Below the pieces are notes generated by a model. It made no database searches. It was not told the DNA's origin and worked only from the letters and a program-made list of their open reading frames with translations. A program made the translations under genes and the position numbers. Positions 1 to 7,889 of a stretch of 64,000 bases of DNA are shown here, one piece after another. Numbering within the stretch: the first letter of the stretch is position 1; every line of letters begins with the position of its first letter. The stretch comes from Duganella sacchari (GTDB taxonomy: Bacteria; Pseudomonadota; Gammaproteobacteria; Burkholderiales; Burkholderiaceae_D). The DNA is taken from the NCBI RefSeq assembly GCF_900143065.1, contig NZ_FRCX01000014.1:107561-171560 (forward strand), read 5' to 3'.

Positions 1-653
1 ATGAATCCTCGCGCAAGATTGTCGACATCATTTCGGTGATTGACGGCATTGCGTTCCAGACCAATATCCTGGCGCTCAACGCGGCGGTGGAAGCGGCGCG
101 CGCAGGTGAGCAGGGCCGCGGCTTTGCGGTGGTGGCCAGCGAGGTGCGCAACCTGGCGCACCGTTCGGCCGCAGCCGCCAAGGACATCAAGCTGCTGATC
201 AGTGATTCGGTGGAAAAGGTGGAAGCCGGGTCAGCGCTGGTCAACCAGGCCGGCGAGACCATGAGCGAGATCGTCACCAGCATCACGCGCGTGACCGACA
301 TCATGAGCGAGATCACCTCGGCCAGCGTGGAGCAGAGCGCCGGCATCGAGCAGGTCAACACCGCCATCGTGCAGATGGACCAGGTGACGCAGCAGAATGC
401 GGCGCTGGTGGAGGAAGCAGCGGCAGCGGCGGAATCCATGCAGGAGCAGGCCGCGCGCCTGAGCGAAGTGGTCAGCGTGTTCAAGCTGCTGGCCTCGCAG
501 ACACCGCCGCCACGTGCGGCCGCGCCGCTCAAGCGCTCGGTGCCCGCAGCCGTGGTGGCCAGCGTCAAGGCGCCTGCGGTGGCGGCGCCCAAACCGGCCA
601 TCAAAAAGCCCGTCAAGGAAGTGGTGGGCGGCGATGAGTGGGAAGCGTTTTAA
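1..653 (+). CDS. Methyl-accepting chemotaxis protein, C-terminal part (5' end outside window)
   Basis: The reading frame is open from base 3, so the first 216 visible residues are the C-terminal signalling half of a chemoreceptor that starts before the window. The highly conserved hairpin tip that contacts CheA and CheW is present (NILALNAAVEAARAGEQGRG, about bases 54-113), followed by long heptad helices (SVEQSAGIEQVNTAIVQMDQ, then VTQQNAALVEEAAAAAESMQ). A Pro/Ala/Lys-rich linker leads to the last residues GGDEWEAF, a tail resembling the CheR/CheB tethering pentapeptide. The chemoreceptor at 49704-51452 has nearly the same hairpin and tail, so the two are paralogues. No ligand-binding domain is visible, so the stimulus cannot be inferred. 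Confidence 0.95.
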   Translation, partial: ESSRKIVDIISVIDGIAFQTNILALNAAVEAARAGEQGRGFAVVASEVRNLAHRSAAAAKDIKLLISDSVEKVEAGSALVNQAGETMSEIVTSITRVTDIMSEITSASVEQSAGIEQVNTAIVQMDQVTQQNAALVEEAAAAAESMQEQAARLSEVVSVFKLLASQTPPPRAAAPLKRSVPAAVVASVKAPAVAAPKPAIKKPVKEVVGGDEWEAF

Positions 654-693
654 CACCAGCGGCATTTGCGCAACCCGCACACCGCTGCGGCCA

Positions 694-725
694 GGGTCTG
701 ACCCCGTCGGGGTCAGACCCTTTCG
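694..725. terminator. Perfect 12-bp inverted repeat, probable bidirectional terminator
   Basis: GGGTCTGACCCC (694-705) and GGGGTCAGACCC (709-720) form a perfect hairpin with a 3-base loop, followed by TTTCGTTTT. It lies after the chemoreceptor on the plus strand. On the minus strand it contains the stop codon of the small gene that ends at 713. The stem looks like a dispersed palindromic repeat as much as a single-copy terminator. Confidence 0.6.
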
Positions 726-895
726 TTTTGGGGGATGTCGGGGTGGCGTTGCTGCCACGCCTTGAGGTCTTCGCGGTATTTGTCCAGCGCTTCCTGGTAC
801 AGGTCTTCCACGCAGTAGGTGCAGCCGCTGTGGCAGCAGTCGCCCGGGGCGGGCGATACCGGTGGTTCAGGTTTCGGGTCGTTCTGATCGTTCAT
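713..895 (-). CDS. Small cysteine-rich oxidoreductase-like protein (Oxidored-like N-terminal family)
   Basis: 60 residues. After a Pro-rich N-terminus comes CCHSGCTYCVEDLYQEALDK at residues 20-39, then KYREDLKAWQQRH. The pattern CC-x-x-GC-x-x-C-V followed by a Tyr/Leu-rich helix is the hallmark of the short oxidoreductase-like domain (PF09791-type). The biochemical role of that family is not established; the four cysteines could bind a metal. The ATG at 895 lies 8 bases after the stop of the diguanylate cyclase gene, so the two are probably co-transcribed. The stop codon falls inside the palindrome at 694-720, which is unusual. Family assignment is from the motif by eye. Confidence 0.75.
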   Translation of the reverse strand: MNDQNDPKPEPPVSPAPGDCCHSGCTYCVEDLYQEALDKYREDLKAWQQRHPDIPQNERV

Positions 896-903
896 TACTT
901 TAC

Positions 904-3900
904 TCACATCGGCGGCATGGCCAATAGCGCCATGTTGCGGCCTTTTTCTTTTGCACGGTACAGCGCCTGGTCGGCGGCATGCACCAGGTCTTGCGGCGAG
1001 GTGTCTTCGGTCGGCACCATGACGGCCACGCCGATACTGATGGTCATGATACCGAATGGCGACTGTTCGTGTGGCAATTGCCGGCGTACCAGCTCGGCGC
1101 AGATCTCTTCCGCCACGCCAAACGCATCGGTCGCATCGGTGGCGGCGGCCAGCAGCGCGAACTCTTCGCCGCCGTAGCGCGCCACGATATCGCTGGTGCG
1201 GCGGCCGTGGGTGGTGATGAGGTCCGCCACCGTGCGCAATACGGCGTCGCCGGCCAGGTGGCCGTAGTGGTCGTTGTACTTCTTGAAGTAATCGACGTCC
1301 AGCATCGACAGCGCCAGCGTCTGGCCGGTGCGCGCGGCGCGGCGCCATTCGGCTTCCAGCGCCAGGTCGAAGCCACGGCGGTTGCTGACGCCGGTCAGGC
1401 CATCGGTGGTGCTCAGCGCGGCCAGCTTGCGGTTGGATTCTTCCAGTTCGGCGGTGCGCGCGGCCACCGTTTGTTCCAGCTCGGTCTGGTGGCGTGTCAG
1501 GCGGTTGATGCGGGTCTTATACGCCAGCACCAGCGTGCCGACCACCAGCGCGGCAAAGCCGGAACGGAACCACCAGCGCTGCCAGAACGGCGGCGTGATG
1601 GTGATGTCGAGCGTGGCCGGCTCTTCGTTCCACACGCCCAGGTGGTTGGCGGCCTTGACGCGGAACACATACTTGCCTGGGTTCAGATTGGTATAGCTGG
1701 CCGTGCGGTGCGCGGCGTCGGTTTCCACCCAGTCGCGGTCAAAGCCTTGCAACTGGTAGGAATAGCGGTTGCCCGATGGTTCGGTGTAGTGCAGCGCGGC
1801 GAACTCCAGTGCAAACACTGAAGCCTGCGAGGACAAGGTCAGCGCGGTGGGCGCCGTCACCGGGCCTTCCGCCTTGACGTTCTCGGCCGGCTGGCCGTTT
1901 TGCAGCGAGTGGTTGAACACGGTGATGTCGGTAATGGCCACTTGCGGCGGCACCGAGCTGGTCTTCACCTTGCCCGGCACCACGGCGGTCATGCCGTGCA
2001 CGCCGCCAAAGTACAAGGTGCCGTCGGCGCCAAACGCGGCCGAGTTGACGGTAAAGCCTTCGGTCAGGCCGTCGGACGCGGTGAACAGCGTGATCTTGCC
2101 GTTGTCGGGATCGAGCCGGTACAGGCCGGCGATGGTGCTGCACCAGATCTTGCCGTCGTTGTCGTGCTCGATCGACAGGATCTTGGCCGCGCGCATACCC
2201 ACCGCATAGGATTTGAAACTGATGCTGCCATTGGGCTTGAACACCACCAGGTCCAGGCCCTTGCTGGTGCCGACCCAGATGCGGCCCTGCGCGTCCTCAT
2301 GCAGGCTGGCGATGTTGTCGTCGCTGAGGCTGCTGGTGTCCTTGGCCGAATGGCGGAAGTGGCGGAACTTGCCGCTGGCCTGGTCCAGCAGGTCGAGGCC
2401 GCCGCCATTCCATTCCGAGCCGGCCCACACGCGGCCCTGGCGGTCTTCCAGTACGGCCGAGGTGCCGTTGACGCTGCGCGAATGCGGGTCTTGCGGATCG
2501 CTGTAGTAAATCTTGCGGGCGTCGGTCTTGATCTCGTAACGGATCAGGCTGTTACCGGTGGCCAGCCACAGTACGCCGCCCGCGCCTGGCGCAATGGCGT
2601 TGATGTAGTCGCTCGCGGTATTGCCGAAGTGGATCGCCTGGAACGGGCTGTCCGGCGTGTCGAGACGGTTCAGGCCGTTGGAGGTGCCCAGCCACAGCGG
2701 GCCTTTGCCGTCGTCATCCTGGTACATGCTGTAGACGATGGAATGCGACAGCTTGCCGGGCGTCTTGTCGTCGGCGCGGTAGCTGCGCACCACGGTGCTG
2801 GTGGCCGGATCGTACAAGCTCATGCCGACGTTACCGCCGAGCCAGATCTTGCCGCCCGGCGCCCGGGCCAGACTCAGCAGCGCATTGCTGGCGGGCGCCG
2901 AGCGGCTGTCGATGCGGAACGGCACGTGGCGCGTAAAGCCTTCGCTGCTCAGGTTGGCCAGCGAGATGCCGTCGGTGAACGAGGCGATCCACAGCATGCC
3001 GCCGCGGTCCTGCATCACCGCGCGCAGATTGTCGCCGGGCAGGCTGTAGGGATCGTCGGCCGCGTGCACGAACTGGTCGAACTCGTCGTTGGACTCGTTC
3101 CAGCGCAACAGGCCGGCCGACAGCGTGGTGGCCCACAGCACGCCCTTGTTGTCGATGCCGAAGTTGGTGATGCGGCTGTACGGCGAGGTGATTGCCTTGC
3201 GCGTATCCCAGTCGTTCTTGCCGTCCCAGCGGATGATGCCGGACTCGGTGCCGATCCACAGTGCGCCATGGTTGTCGAACTGCAGCGCCCGCACGATGTT
3301 GACGCGCGCATCCGGCTTGGCGGCAGGATCGACCTGGTGATGCTTGAACACCTTGGTACCTGGCGCCAGGTAGTCCATGCCGCCGGGCCAGGTGCCGATC
3401 CACAGGCCGCCCTTGGCGTCCAGCGCCAGCGCATTCAGGTCGTTGCTGGCCAGGCTGTCCGGATTATTGTCGTCATGGGCGTAAATGGCATCGAACTTGC
3501 CCGTATTCGGGTCGAAATGCTGCAAACCGCCCCAGGTGCCGATCCACAGGCCGTCCTTGCCGTCGGCAATGATGTTCTTGACGATGCGGTGGTTCTTGGG
3601 CGCCTTGTCGCCGGCGGCAAAGGTGGTGAAGTTGTTGGTTTCGGGATTGAAACGCGCCAGACCGTTTTGCGTGGCGGCCCAGATCCGGCCCTGCTTGTCT
3701 TCGAAAATCGACGACACGCGGTCGTGCGGCAGGCTGGCCGGGTCGCCCGGGTTATTGATGTATTTAACCGCCTGATAGCCGTTGTAACGATACAAACCGT
3801 TGGTATGCGTGCCGACCCAGATAAAGCCCTTTTTATCTTGCAATAGCGATAACATTGACGGTTCGTCCCCGCCCAGCGGCCCCAGCTTTTTAAAGCGCAA

Positions 3901-4002
3901 GGAGGGGGCCGGTGCGGCGTGGGCCTGGCTCAGTAACAGCAGTTGGGCGAGCAATAAGCAGAGGGAAATGACGCGGCGCAGGGCCGATAGGGGGGCTTGC
4001 AT
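904..4002 (-). CDS. Beta-propeller / Y_Y_Y sensor diguanylate cyclase (GGDEF)
   Basis: 1032 residues with the ATG at 4002, chosen because a classic signal peptide follows (hydrophobic stretch ending SQAHAA) and because a TATAAT box lies between it and the upstream ATG at 4056. After the signal, about 700 residues contain repeated 'GxLWIGT...GL.R' blades, the two-component-regulator propeller typical of hybrid sensors (periplasmic, usually carbohydrate or polymer sensing). A Y_Y_Y domain follows, then one membrane segment (about residues 835-857), a short coiled coil and a GGDEF domain (about 864-1032). The catalytic loop GGEEF (about 944-948) and the product-inhibition I-site RTSD five residues before it are intact, so it should make c-di-GMP and be feedback-inhibited. 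A propeller feeding a GGDEF domain rather than a histidine kinase is known but less common. Confidence 0.9.
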   Translation of the reverse strand: MQAPLSALRRVISLCLLLAQLLLLSQAHAAPAPSLRFKKLGPLGGDEPSMLSLLQDKKGFIWVGTHTNGLYRYNGYQAVKYINNPGDPASLPHDRVSSIFEDKQGRIWAATQNGLARFNPETNNFTTFAAGDKAPKNHRIVKNIIADGKDGLWIGTWGGLQHFDPNTGKFDAIYAHDDNNPDSLASNDLNALALDAKGGLWIGTWPGGMDYLAPGTKVFKHHQVDPAAKPDARVNIVRALQFDNHGALWIGTESGIIRWDGKNDWDTRKAITSPYSRITNFGIDNKGVLWATTLSAGLLRWNESNDEFDQFVHAADDPYSLPGDNLRAVMQDRGGMLWIASFTDGISLANLSSEGFTRHVPFRIDSRSAPASNALLSLARAPGGKIWLGGNVGMSLYDPATSTVVRSYRADDKTPGKLSHSIVYSMYQDDDGKGPLWLGTSNGLNRLDTPDSPFQAIHFGNTASDYINAIAPGAGGVLWLATGNSLIRYEIKTDARKIYYSDPQDPHSRSVNGTSAVLEDRQGRVWAGSEWNGGGLDLLDQASGKFRHFRHSAKDTSSLSDDNIASLHEDAQGRIWVGTSKGLDLVVFKPNGSISFKSYAVGMRAAKILSIEHDNDGKIWCSTIAGLYRLDPDNGKITLFTASDGLTEGFTVNSAAFGADGTLYFGGVHGMTAVVPGKVKTSSVPPQVAITDITVFNHSLQNGQPAENVKAEGPVTAPTALTLSSQASVFALEFAALHYTEPSGNRYSYQLQGFDRDWVETDAAHRTASYTNLNPGKYVFRVKAANHLGVWNEEPATLDITITPPFWQRWWFRSGFAALVVGTLVLAYKTRINRLTRHQTELEQTVAARTAELEESNRKLAALSTTDGLTGVSNRRGFDLALEAEWRRAARTGQTLALSMLDVDYFKKYNDHYGHLAGDAVLRTVADLITTHGRRTSDIVARYGGEEFALLAAATDATDAFGVAEEICAELVRRQLPHEQSPFGIMTISIGVAVMVPTEDTSPQDLVHAADQALYRAKEKGRNMALLAMPPM

Positions 4003-4042
4003 GGGGGGGCGGAAGTTAACCTGGTTTCTGATCAGGAAGGGT

Positions 4043-4048
4043 ATTATA
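4043..4048 (-). promoter_or_regulatory. Candidate -10 box (TATAAT) for the propeller-GGDEF gene
   Basis: A perfect TATAAT on the minus strand 40 bases before the chosen ATG at 4002. No convincing -35 hexamer was found at 16-18 bases. It supports translation starting at 4002 rather than 4056. Confidence 0.4.
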
Positions 4049-4150
4049 CATGCCATTGATGCAATGGTTTCGTGATAAAAGCTGCTGGTTTTTAGCGCAG
4101 TTGCCAGAAATTAGGGTATAGTTTACGGCGCTTCACCATCCGCCCACATT

Positions 4151-5629
4151 ATGTCCGATACCGAGATCACCATCCCTTCCGCCCCCGAGCAGGCCGCCGC
4201 CGCCCCAGCCCCAGTCCGTTTTGCCGACTTCGGCCTGTCGCCGGATATCCAGCGCGCACTGGACGAGCAGGGCTATGAGCATCCCACGCCGATCCAGGCG
4301 CAAGCCATCCCGGTATTGCTGCAAGGCCGTGACGTCATGGGCGCCGCCCAGACCGGTACCGGCAAGACCGCCAGCTTCTCGCTGCCGATCATCCAGATGC
4401 TGCTGGCGCACGCCAATACCAGCACCTCGCCGGCGCGTCACCCGGTGCGCGCGCTGATCCTGGCGCCAACCCGCGAACTGGCCGTGCAGGTGGCAGAGAA
4501 CGTCAAGGCCTACGCCAAACATACGGCAGTGCGTTCGACCGTGGTGTTCGGCGGCATGGACATGAAGCCGCAGACCGCCATCCTCAAGGGCGGCGTGGAA
4601 ATCGTCATCGCCACCCCGGGCCGTCTGCTGGACCATATCGAACAAAAGAACATCAGCCTGAGCCAGGTGCAGATGCTGGTCATGGACGAAGCTGACCGCA
4701 TGCTGGACATGGGCTTCCTGCCGGATCTGCAGCGCATCATCAACCTGCTGCCGAAGCAGCGCCAGAACCTGATGTTCTCGGCCACGTTCTCGCCTGAGAT
4801 CAAGAAGCTGGCCAATACCTTCCTGAGCAACCCGATCACGATCGAGGTGGCGCGCAGCAACCAGACTGCCGACAAAGTCACGCAGGTGGTCTACAAGATC
4901 GCCGAGAACCAGAAGCACGCGCTGACCGCGCACCTGCTGCGCCAGCGCGAGCTGAAGCAGGTCATCATCTTCTCCAATACCAAGATCGGCGCCTCGCGCC
5001 TGGCGCGCGAGCTGGAACGTGAAGGCATGAAGGCGGTTGCCATCCACGGCGACAAGACCCAGCAGGAACGCATGGCCGCGCTGGACGCGTTCAAGAAAAA
5101 CGAGATCGACATTCTGGTCGCCACCGACGTTGCGGCCCGCGGCCTCGACATCTCCGACCTGCCGTGCGTGATCAACTACGACCTGCCGTACAACGCCGAA
5201 GACTATGTGCACCGTATTGGCCGTACCGGCCGCGCGGGCGCCTCGGGCGACGCAATTTCGATTTATTCGGACAAGGACGAGCGCCTGCTGGTCGACATTG
5301 AAAAGCTCATCAAGCAAACCATCAAGCGCGCCGAGCCGGAAGGTTTCGTGCCGGGCGGCTTTGCCGACGAGCGCGGTGAACGCCGTCCACGCCGCAGCGA
5401 AGACCTGGGCCGTGGCCCGGCAGGCCGCTCGGCCGACCGCGCGCCGCGTACCATGGGCGCCGCGCCGCGCCGCGACAAGGTTGATCCATGGTTCCTCAAA
5501 CCCTACGAACCAGCCAAGGCCGCCGCGCCGGTGGCTGCCGCGCCAGCCGGTGGCAGCGCCATCACCAAGGCCAAGCCTAAGCTGGCCTTCCTGCTGGGCG
5601 GTGCGCCCAAGCAGCCGACGCAGCAGTAA
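4151..5629 (+). CDS. rhlE: DEAD-box ATP-dependent RNA helicase, RhlE type
   Basis: 492 residues. All helicase motifs are readable: Q motif around residues 27-50 (FADFGLSPDIQRAL...PTPIQ), Walker A AQTGTGKT (66-73), PTRELA (106-111), TPGR (155-158), DEAD (179-182), SAT (210-212), the ARGLD motif near 330 and HRIGRTGR (354-361). The basic, Arg/Pro/Ala-rich C-terminal tail (from about 390) is typical of RhlE proteins, which remodel RNA in ribosome assembly and RNA turnover. It is monocistronic, followed by a strong terminator. A TATAGT sequence lies about 30 bases before the ATG, but no good ribosome binding site is visible. The assignment as RhlE rather than another DEAD paralogue rests on tail type and motif variants. 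Confidence 0.9.
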   Translation: MSDTEITIPSAPEQAAAAPAPVRFADFGLSPDIQRALDEQGYEHPTPIQAQAIPVLLQGRDVMGAAQTGTGKTASFSLPIIQMLLAHANTSTSPARHPVRALILAPTRELAVQVAENVKAYAKHTAVRSTVVFGGMDMKPQTAILKGGVEIVIATPGRLLDHIEQKNISLSQVQMLVMDEADRMLDMGFLPDLQRIINLLPKQRQNLMFSATFSPEIKKLANTFLSNPITIEVARSNQTADKVTQVVYKIAENQKHALTAHLLRQRELKQVIIFSNTKIGASRLARELEREGMKAVAIHGDKTQQERMAALDAFKKNEIDILVATDVAARGLDISDLPCVINYDLPYNAEDYVHRIGRTGRAGASGDAISIYSDKDERLLVDIEKLIKQTIKRAEPEGFVPGGFADERGERRPRRSEDLGRGPAGRSADRAPRTMGAAPRRDKVDPWFLKPYEPAKAAAPVAAAPAGGSAITKAKPKLAFLLGGAPKQPTQQ

Positions 5630-5639
5630 CAGCCGTCCA

Positions 5640-5668
5640 TAAAAAAACCGCCTTCCGGCGGTTTTTTT
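5640..5668. terminator. Bidirectional rho-independent terminator
   Basis: The stem ACCGCC/GGCGGT with a TTCC loop is flanked by a run of A on the left and T on the right. It serves the convergent rhlE and wecE genes. Confidence 0.9.
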
Positions 5669-5671
5669 ACG

Positions 5672-6799
5672 TTACAGCGCTTCGCGCAGCGCGCGGATCA
5701 CGCGCTCCTGTTCCTCTTCCAGTCCCACCCACAGCGGCAGGCGCAGCAGGTTGTCGGACTGCTGGTTGGTGTGCTGCATGTCGCCGTGGTGGCGGCTGTT
5801 CTTGACGCCGTAGGGCGCGCTGTGCAGCGGCACATAGTGGAACACGCAGCTGACGCCCTGGCTCTTCATATTGGCCAGCACCCTGGTGCGCTGCTCCAGC
5901 GAGTCGAGCAGGATGTAGTACATATGGGCGTTGTGGGTGCAGCCTTCGGGCACCACGGGACGGCGCAGGCGGCCTTGCGCTTCCAGCGGCGCCAGCGCTT
6001 CGTGGTACTTGTCCCACAGCGCCAGCCGGCGCGCGGTGATGCTGTCGGCTTCTTCCATCTGGGCCCACAGGAAGGCGGCAATCACTTCGCCCGGCAGGTA
6101 GGACGAGCCGATATCGACCCAGGTGTATTTGTCCACCTGGCCACGGAAGAACTGGCTGCGGTTGGTGCCTTTTTCGCGGATGATTTCCGCGCGCTCGGCC
6201 AGTTGCGGATCGCTGACCAGCAGCGCGCCGCCTTCGCCGGCAATGATGTTCTTGGTTTCGTGGAAGGAATAGGCGCCCATGTGGCCGATGGTGCCCAGCG
6301 GCTTGCCCTTGTAGGTTGACATGATGCCCTGGGCCGCGTCTTCGATCACGATCAGATTATGGCGCTGGGCGATGTCCATGATGGTGTCCATCTCGCAGGC
6401 CACGCCGGCGTAGTGCACCGGCGCGATGACCTTGGTGCGCGGCGTAATCGCGGCCTCGATCTTGGTCTCGTCGATGTTCAGCGTGTCGGGACGGATGTCG
6501 ACAAACACCGGCACCGCGCCGCGCATCACAAACGCGTTGGCGGTCGAGACAAAGGTGTAGGACGGCATGATGACTTCATCGCCGGGCTGCAGGTCGGCCA
6601 GCAGCGCCGCCATTTCCAGCGCCGCCGTGCACGAGTGGGTCAGCAGCGCGCGCTTGGCGCCGGTGCGCTGCTCCAGCCAGCCGTGGCACTTCTTGGTGAA
6701 CTGGCCGTCGCCGGACAGGTGGCCATTGGTGTGGGCCTGGGCGATGTACCACAGCTCGCGGCCGGTCATGAAGGGTTTGTTGAACGGGATCGGGTTCAT
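5672..6799 (-). CDS. wecE: dTDP-4-amino-4,6-dideoxygalactose transaminase (WecE/RffA)
   Basis: 375 residues, the normal length for the DegT/DnrJ/EryC1/StrS family. The sequence matches the enterobacterial WecE pattern closely: GDEVIMPSYTFVSTANAF, HYAGVACEMDTI, VIEDAAQGIMSTYKGKPLGT, SFHETKN and IREKGTNRSQFFRGQVDKYT. The Schiff-base lysine is K183 in SFHETKN and the cofactor-ring aspartate is D154. The enzyme transfers an amino group from glutamate to dTDP-4-dehydro-6-deoxyglucose, giving dTDP-Fuc4N, a nucleotide sugar of cell-surface glycans. It is the last gene of a minus-strand operon whose preceding gene but one resembles the acetyltransferase that acts next in the same pathway. The genes for the dTDP-sugar precursor (rmlA/rmlB) are not in the window. 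Confidence 0.92.
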   Translation of the reverse strand: MNPIPFNKPFMTGRELWYIAQAHTNGHLSGDGQFTKKCHGWLEQRTGAKRALLTHSCTAALEMAALLADLQPGDEVIMPSYTFVSTANAFVMRGAVPVFVDIRPDTLNIDETKIEAAITPRTKVIAPVHYAGVACEMDTIMDIAQRHNLIVIEDAAQGIMSTYKGKPLGTIGHMGAYSFHETKNIIAGEGGALLVSDPQLAERAEIIREKGTNRSQFFRGQVDKYTWVDIGSSYLPGEVIAAFLWAQMEEADSITARRLALWDKYHEALAPLEAQGRLRRPVVPEGCTHNAHMYYILLDSLEQRTRVLANMKSQGVSCVFHYVPLHSAPYGVKNSRHHGDMQHTNQQSDNLLRLPLWVGLEEEQERVIRALREAL

Positions 6800-6808
6800 G
6801 CTAGCTCC

Positions 6809-7171
6809 TTAGCCTTGGGCCGCAACGACGGTGCCAATGCAGATTAACGCGACGCCGGCAATGCGGGTCACGGACAGGGGTTCGTTAAACATCCATGCGC
6901 TGAGCAGCAGCACGATGACGAAATTCAGTGCCATGAACGGGTAGGCGTGGCTGAGCTGGAACTTGGTCATGGCGCCCATCCACGAGACCGAGGCCAGGAA
7001 GGCGGCGGCAAACGCGGCGATGATCCACGGGTTCAGCAGCAGCTTGATGAGGAACCACAGCTTGTCGCCGGCATCGGCCGGCAGCGCGCCGGCCTTGGAG
7101 ACTTGCATTTTGATGGCGAGCTGGCCAAATACGGTCAGCACGATGGTCATGACGATGTACAGATAATTCAT
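6809..7171 (-). CDS. Small four-helix EamA/SMR-like membrane protein (candidate lipid-sugar flippase subunit)
   Basis: 120 residues with the ATG at 7171, seven bases after the stop of the acetyltransferase gene; longer in-frame versions run back into that gene. Four hydrophobic segments are visible (about residues 3-22, 45-65, 74-94, 102-118), with the EamA/SMR signature LSHAYPFMALNFVIVLLLSA and FNEPLSVTRIAGVALI near the end. The size and pattern match ArnE/ArnF-type subunits that move undecaprenyl-phosphate-linked sugars across the inner membrane, and SMR drug exporters. Its position between sugar-nucleotide enzymes and a lipid-linked GT2 favours the flippase role; that is inference from context. 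Confidence 0.8.
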   Translation of the reverse strand: MNYLYIVMTIVLTVFGQLAIKMQVSKAGALPADAGDKLWFLIKLLLNPWIIAAFAAAFLASVSWMGAMTKFQLSHAYPFMALNFVIVLLLSAWMFNEPLSVTRIAGVALICIGTVVAAQG

Positions 7172-7178
7172 GGGGTGC

Positions 7179-7889
7179 TCACTTGACGATACGGTGGTAG
7201 ATGTCTTGCGGATGGCGGAACGAGAAGCCCTGCGTGGCATACAGGTTCAGCACCGCCAGATTGCTGGCCGAGATGGAGCTGGTGACGGTGTCGTGGCCGG
7301 CGTTGAGCAGTTCGACGATGACCTGGCGCCACCAGTACTTGGCCAGGCCGCGGCCACGGAACTCGGCCGCCACGGCGTGCAGCACCAGCGCATTGCCGTG
7401 GTAGCCGATGAAGCCGGCCAGCTGGTCTTGCGCGTACAGCGCCACCACCTGGTCCGCTGCCGCCAGCTGGCGCAGCCAGTTGTCGTAGCGCAGCGCGGCG
7501 GCGGCCGGATCGACCTGGAAGTCGCGGTGGAAGCGGCCATGGGCAAACGCGCCGTGGCAGATGGCCAGCATGGCGTCCAGGTCAAAGTCGCGGCGGATGC
7601 TGACGATCTTGGCCGCCACCGACATATTGTGGCCGTCCAGCGGTTTCAGCGCGCGCAGCTGCTCGCGCGTGGCCACGGTTTCCAGCAGCGTGTCGGCGTA
7701 GTAAAAGCCATGCTGATGCAGCAGGCCCTTGTCGGCCAGCGGGTCGAGCTTGACGGTCTGGTGGCCGGCCACCGCGTCTGCTGCAGCCAGCGCCGCTGCC
7801 GAGTATTCAGTGAGTTCCCAGGCCGGATAGCCCAGCGCCGCCACATCCCATGGCGCACTTTTCAGGAACGGGGAAACGGCGTCAGTCAT
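7179..7889 (-). CDS. GNAT-family acetyltransferase, candidate dTDP-Fuc4N N-acetyltransferase (WecD-like)
   Basis: 236 residues. The C-terminal half has the GNAT fold signature: a beta strand GFIGYHGNALVLHAVAAEF, then the acetyl-CoA loop RGRGLAKYWWRQVIVELL (about residues 180-197), then SNLAVLNLYATQGFSFRH. The N-terminal half, with its W-E, FxxDxxL and AHGRFHRD segments, resembles WecD/RffC, which acetylates dTDP-Fuc4N to dTDP-Fuc4NAc. Neighbouring wecE makes the substrate, which supports this reading. The start overlaps the upstream GT2 stop by eight bases, implying translational coupling. Similarity to WecD is weaker than that of the wecE product, so another N-acyl group or a related 4-amino sugar is possible. 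Confidence 0.8.
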   Translation of the reverse strand: MTDAVSPFLKSAPWDVAALGYPAWELTEYSAAALAAADAVAGHQTVKLDPLADKGLLHQHGFYYADTLLETVATREQLRALKPLDGHNMSVAAKIVSIRRDFDLDAMLAICHGAFAHGRFHRDFQVDPAAAALRYDNWLRQLAAADQVVALYAQDQLAGFIGYHGNALVLHAVAAEFRGRGLAKYWWRQVIVELLNAGHDTVTSSISASNLAVLNLYATQGFSFRHPQDIYHRIVK

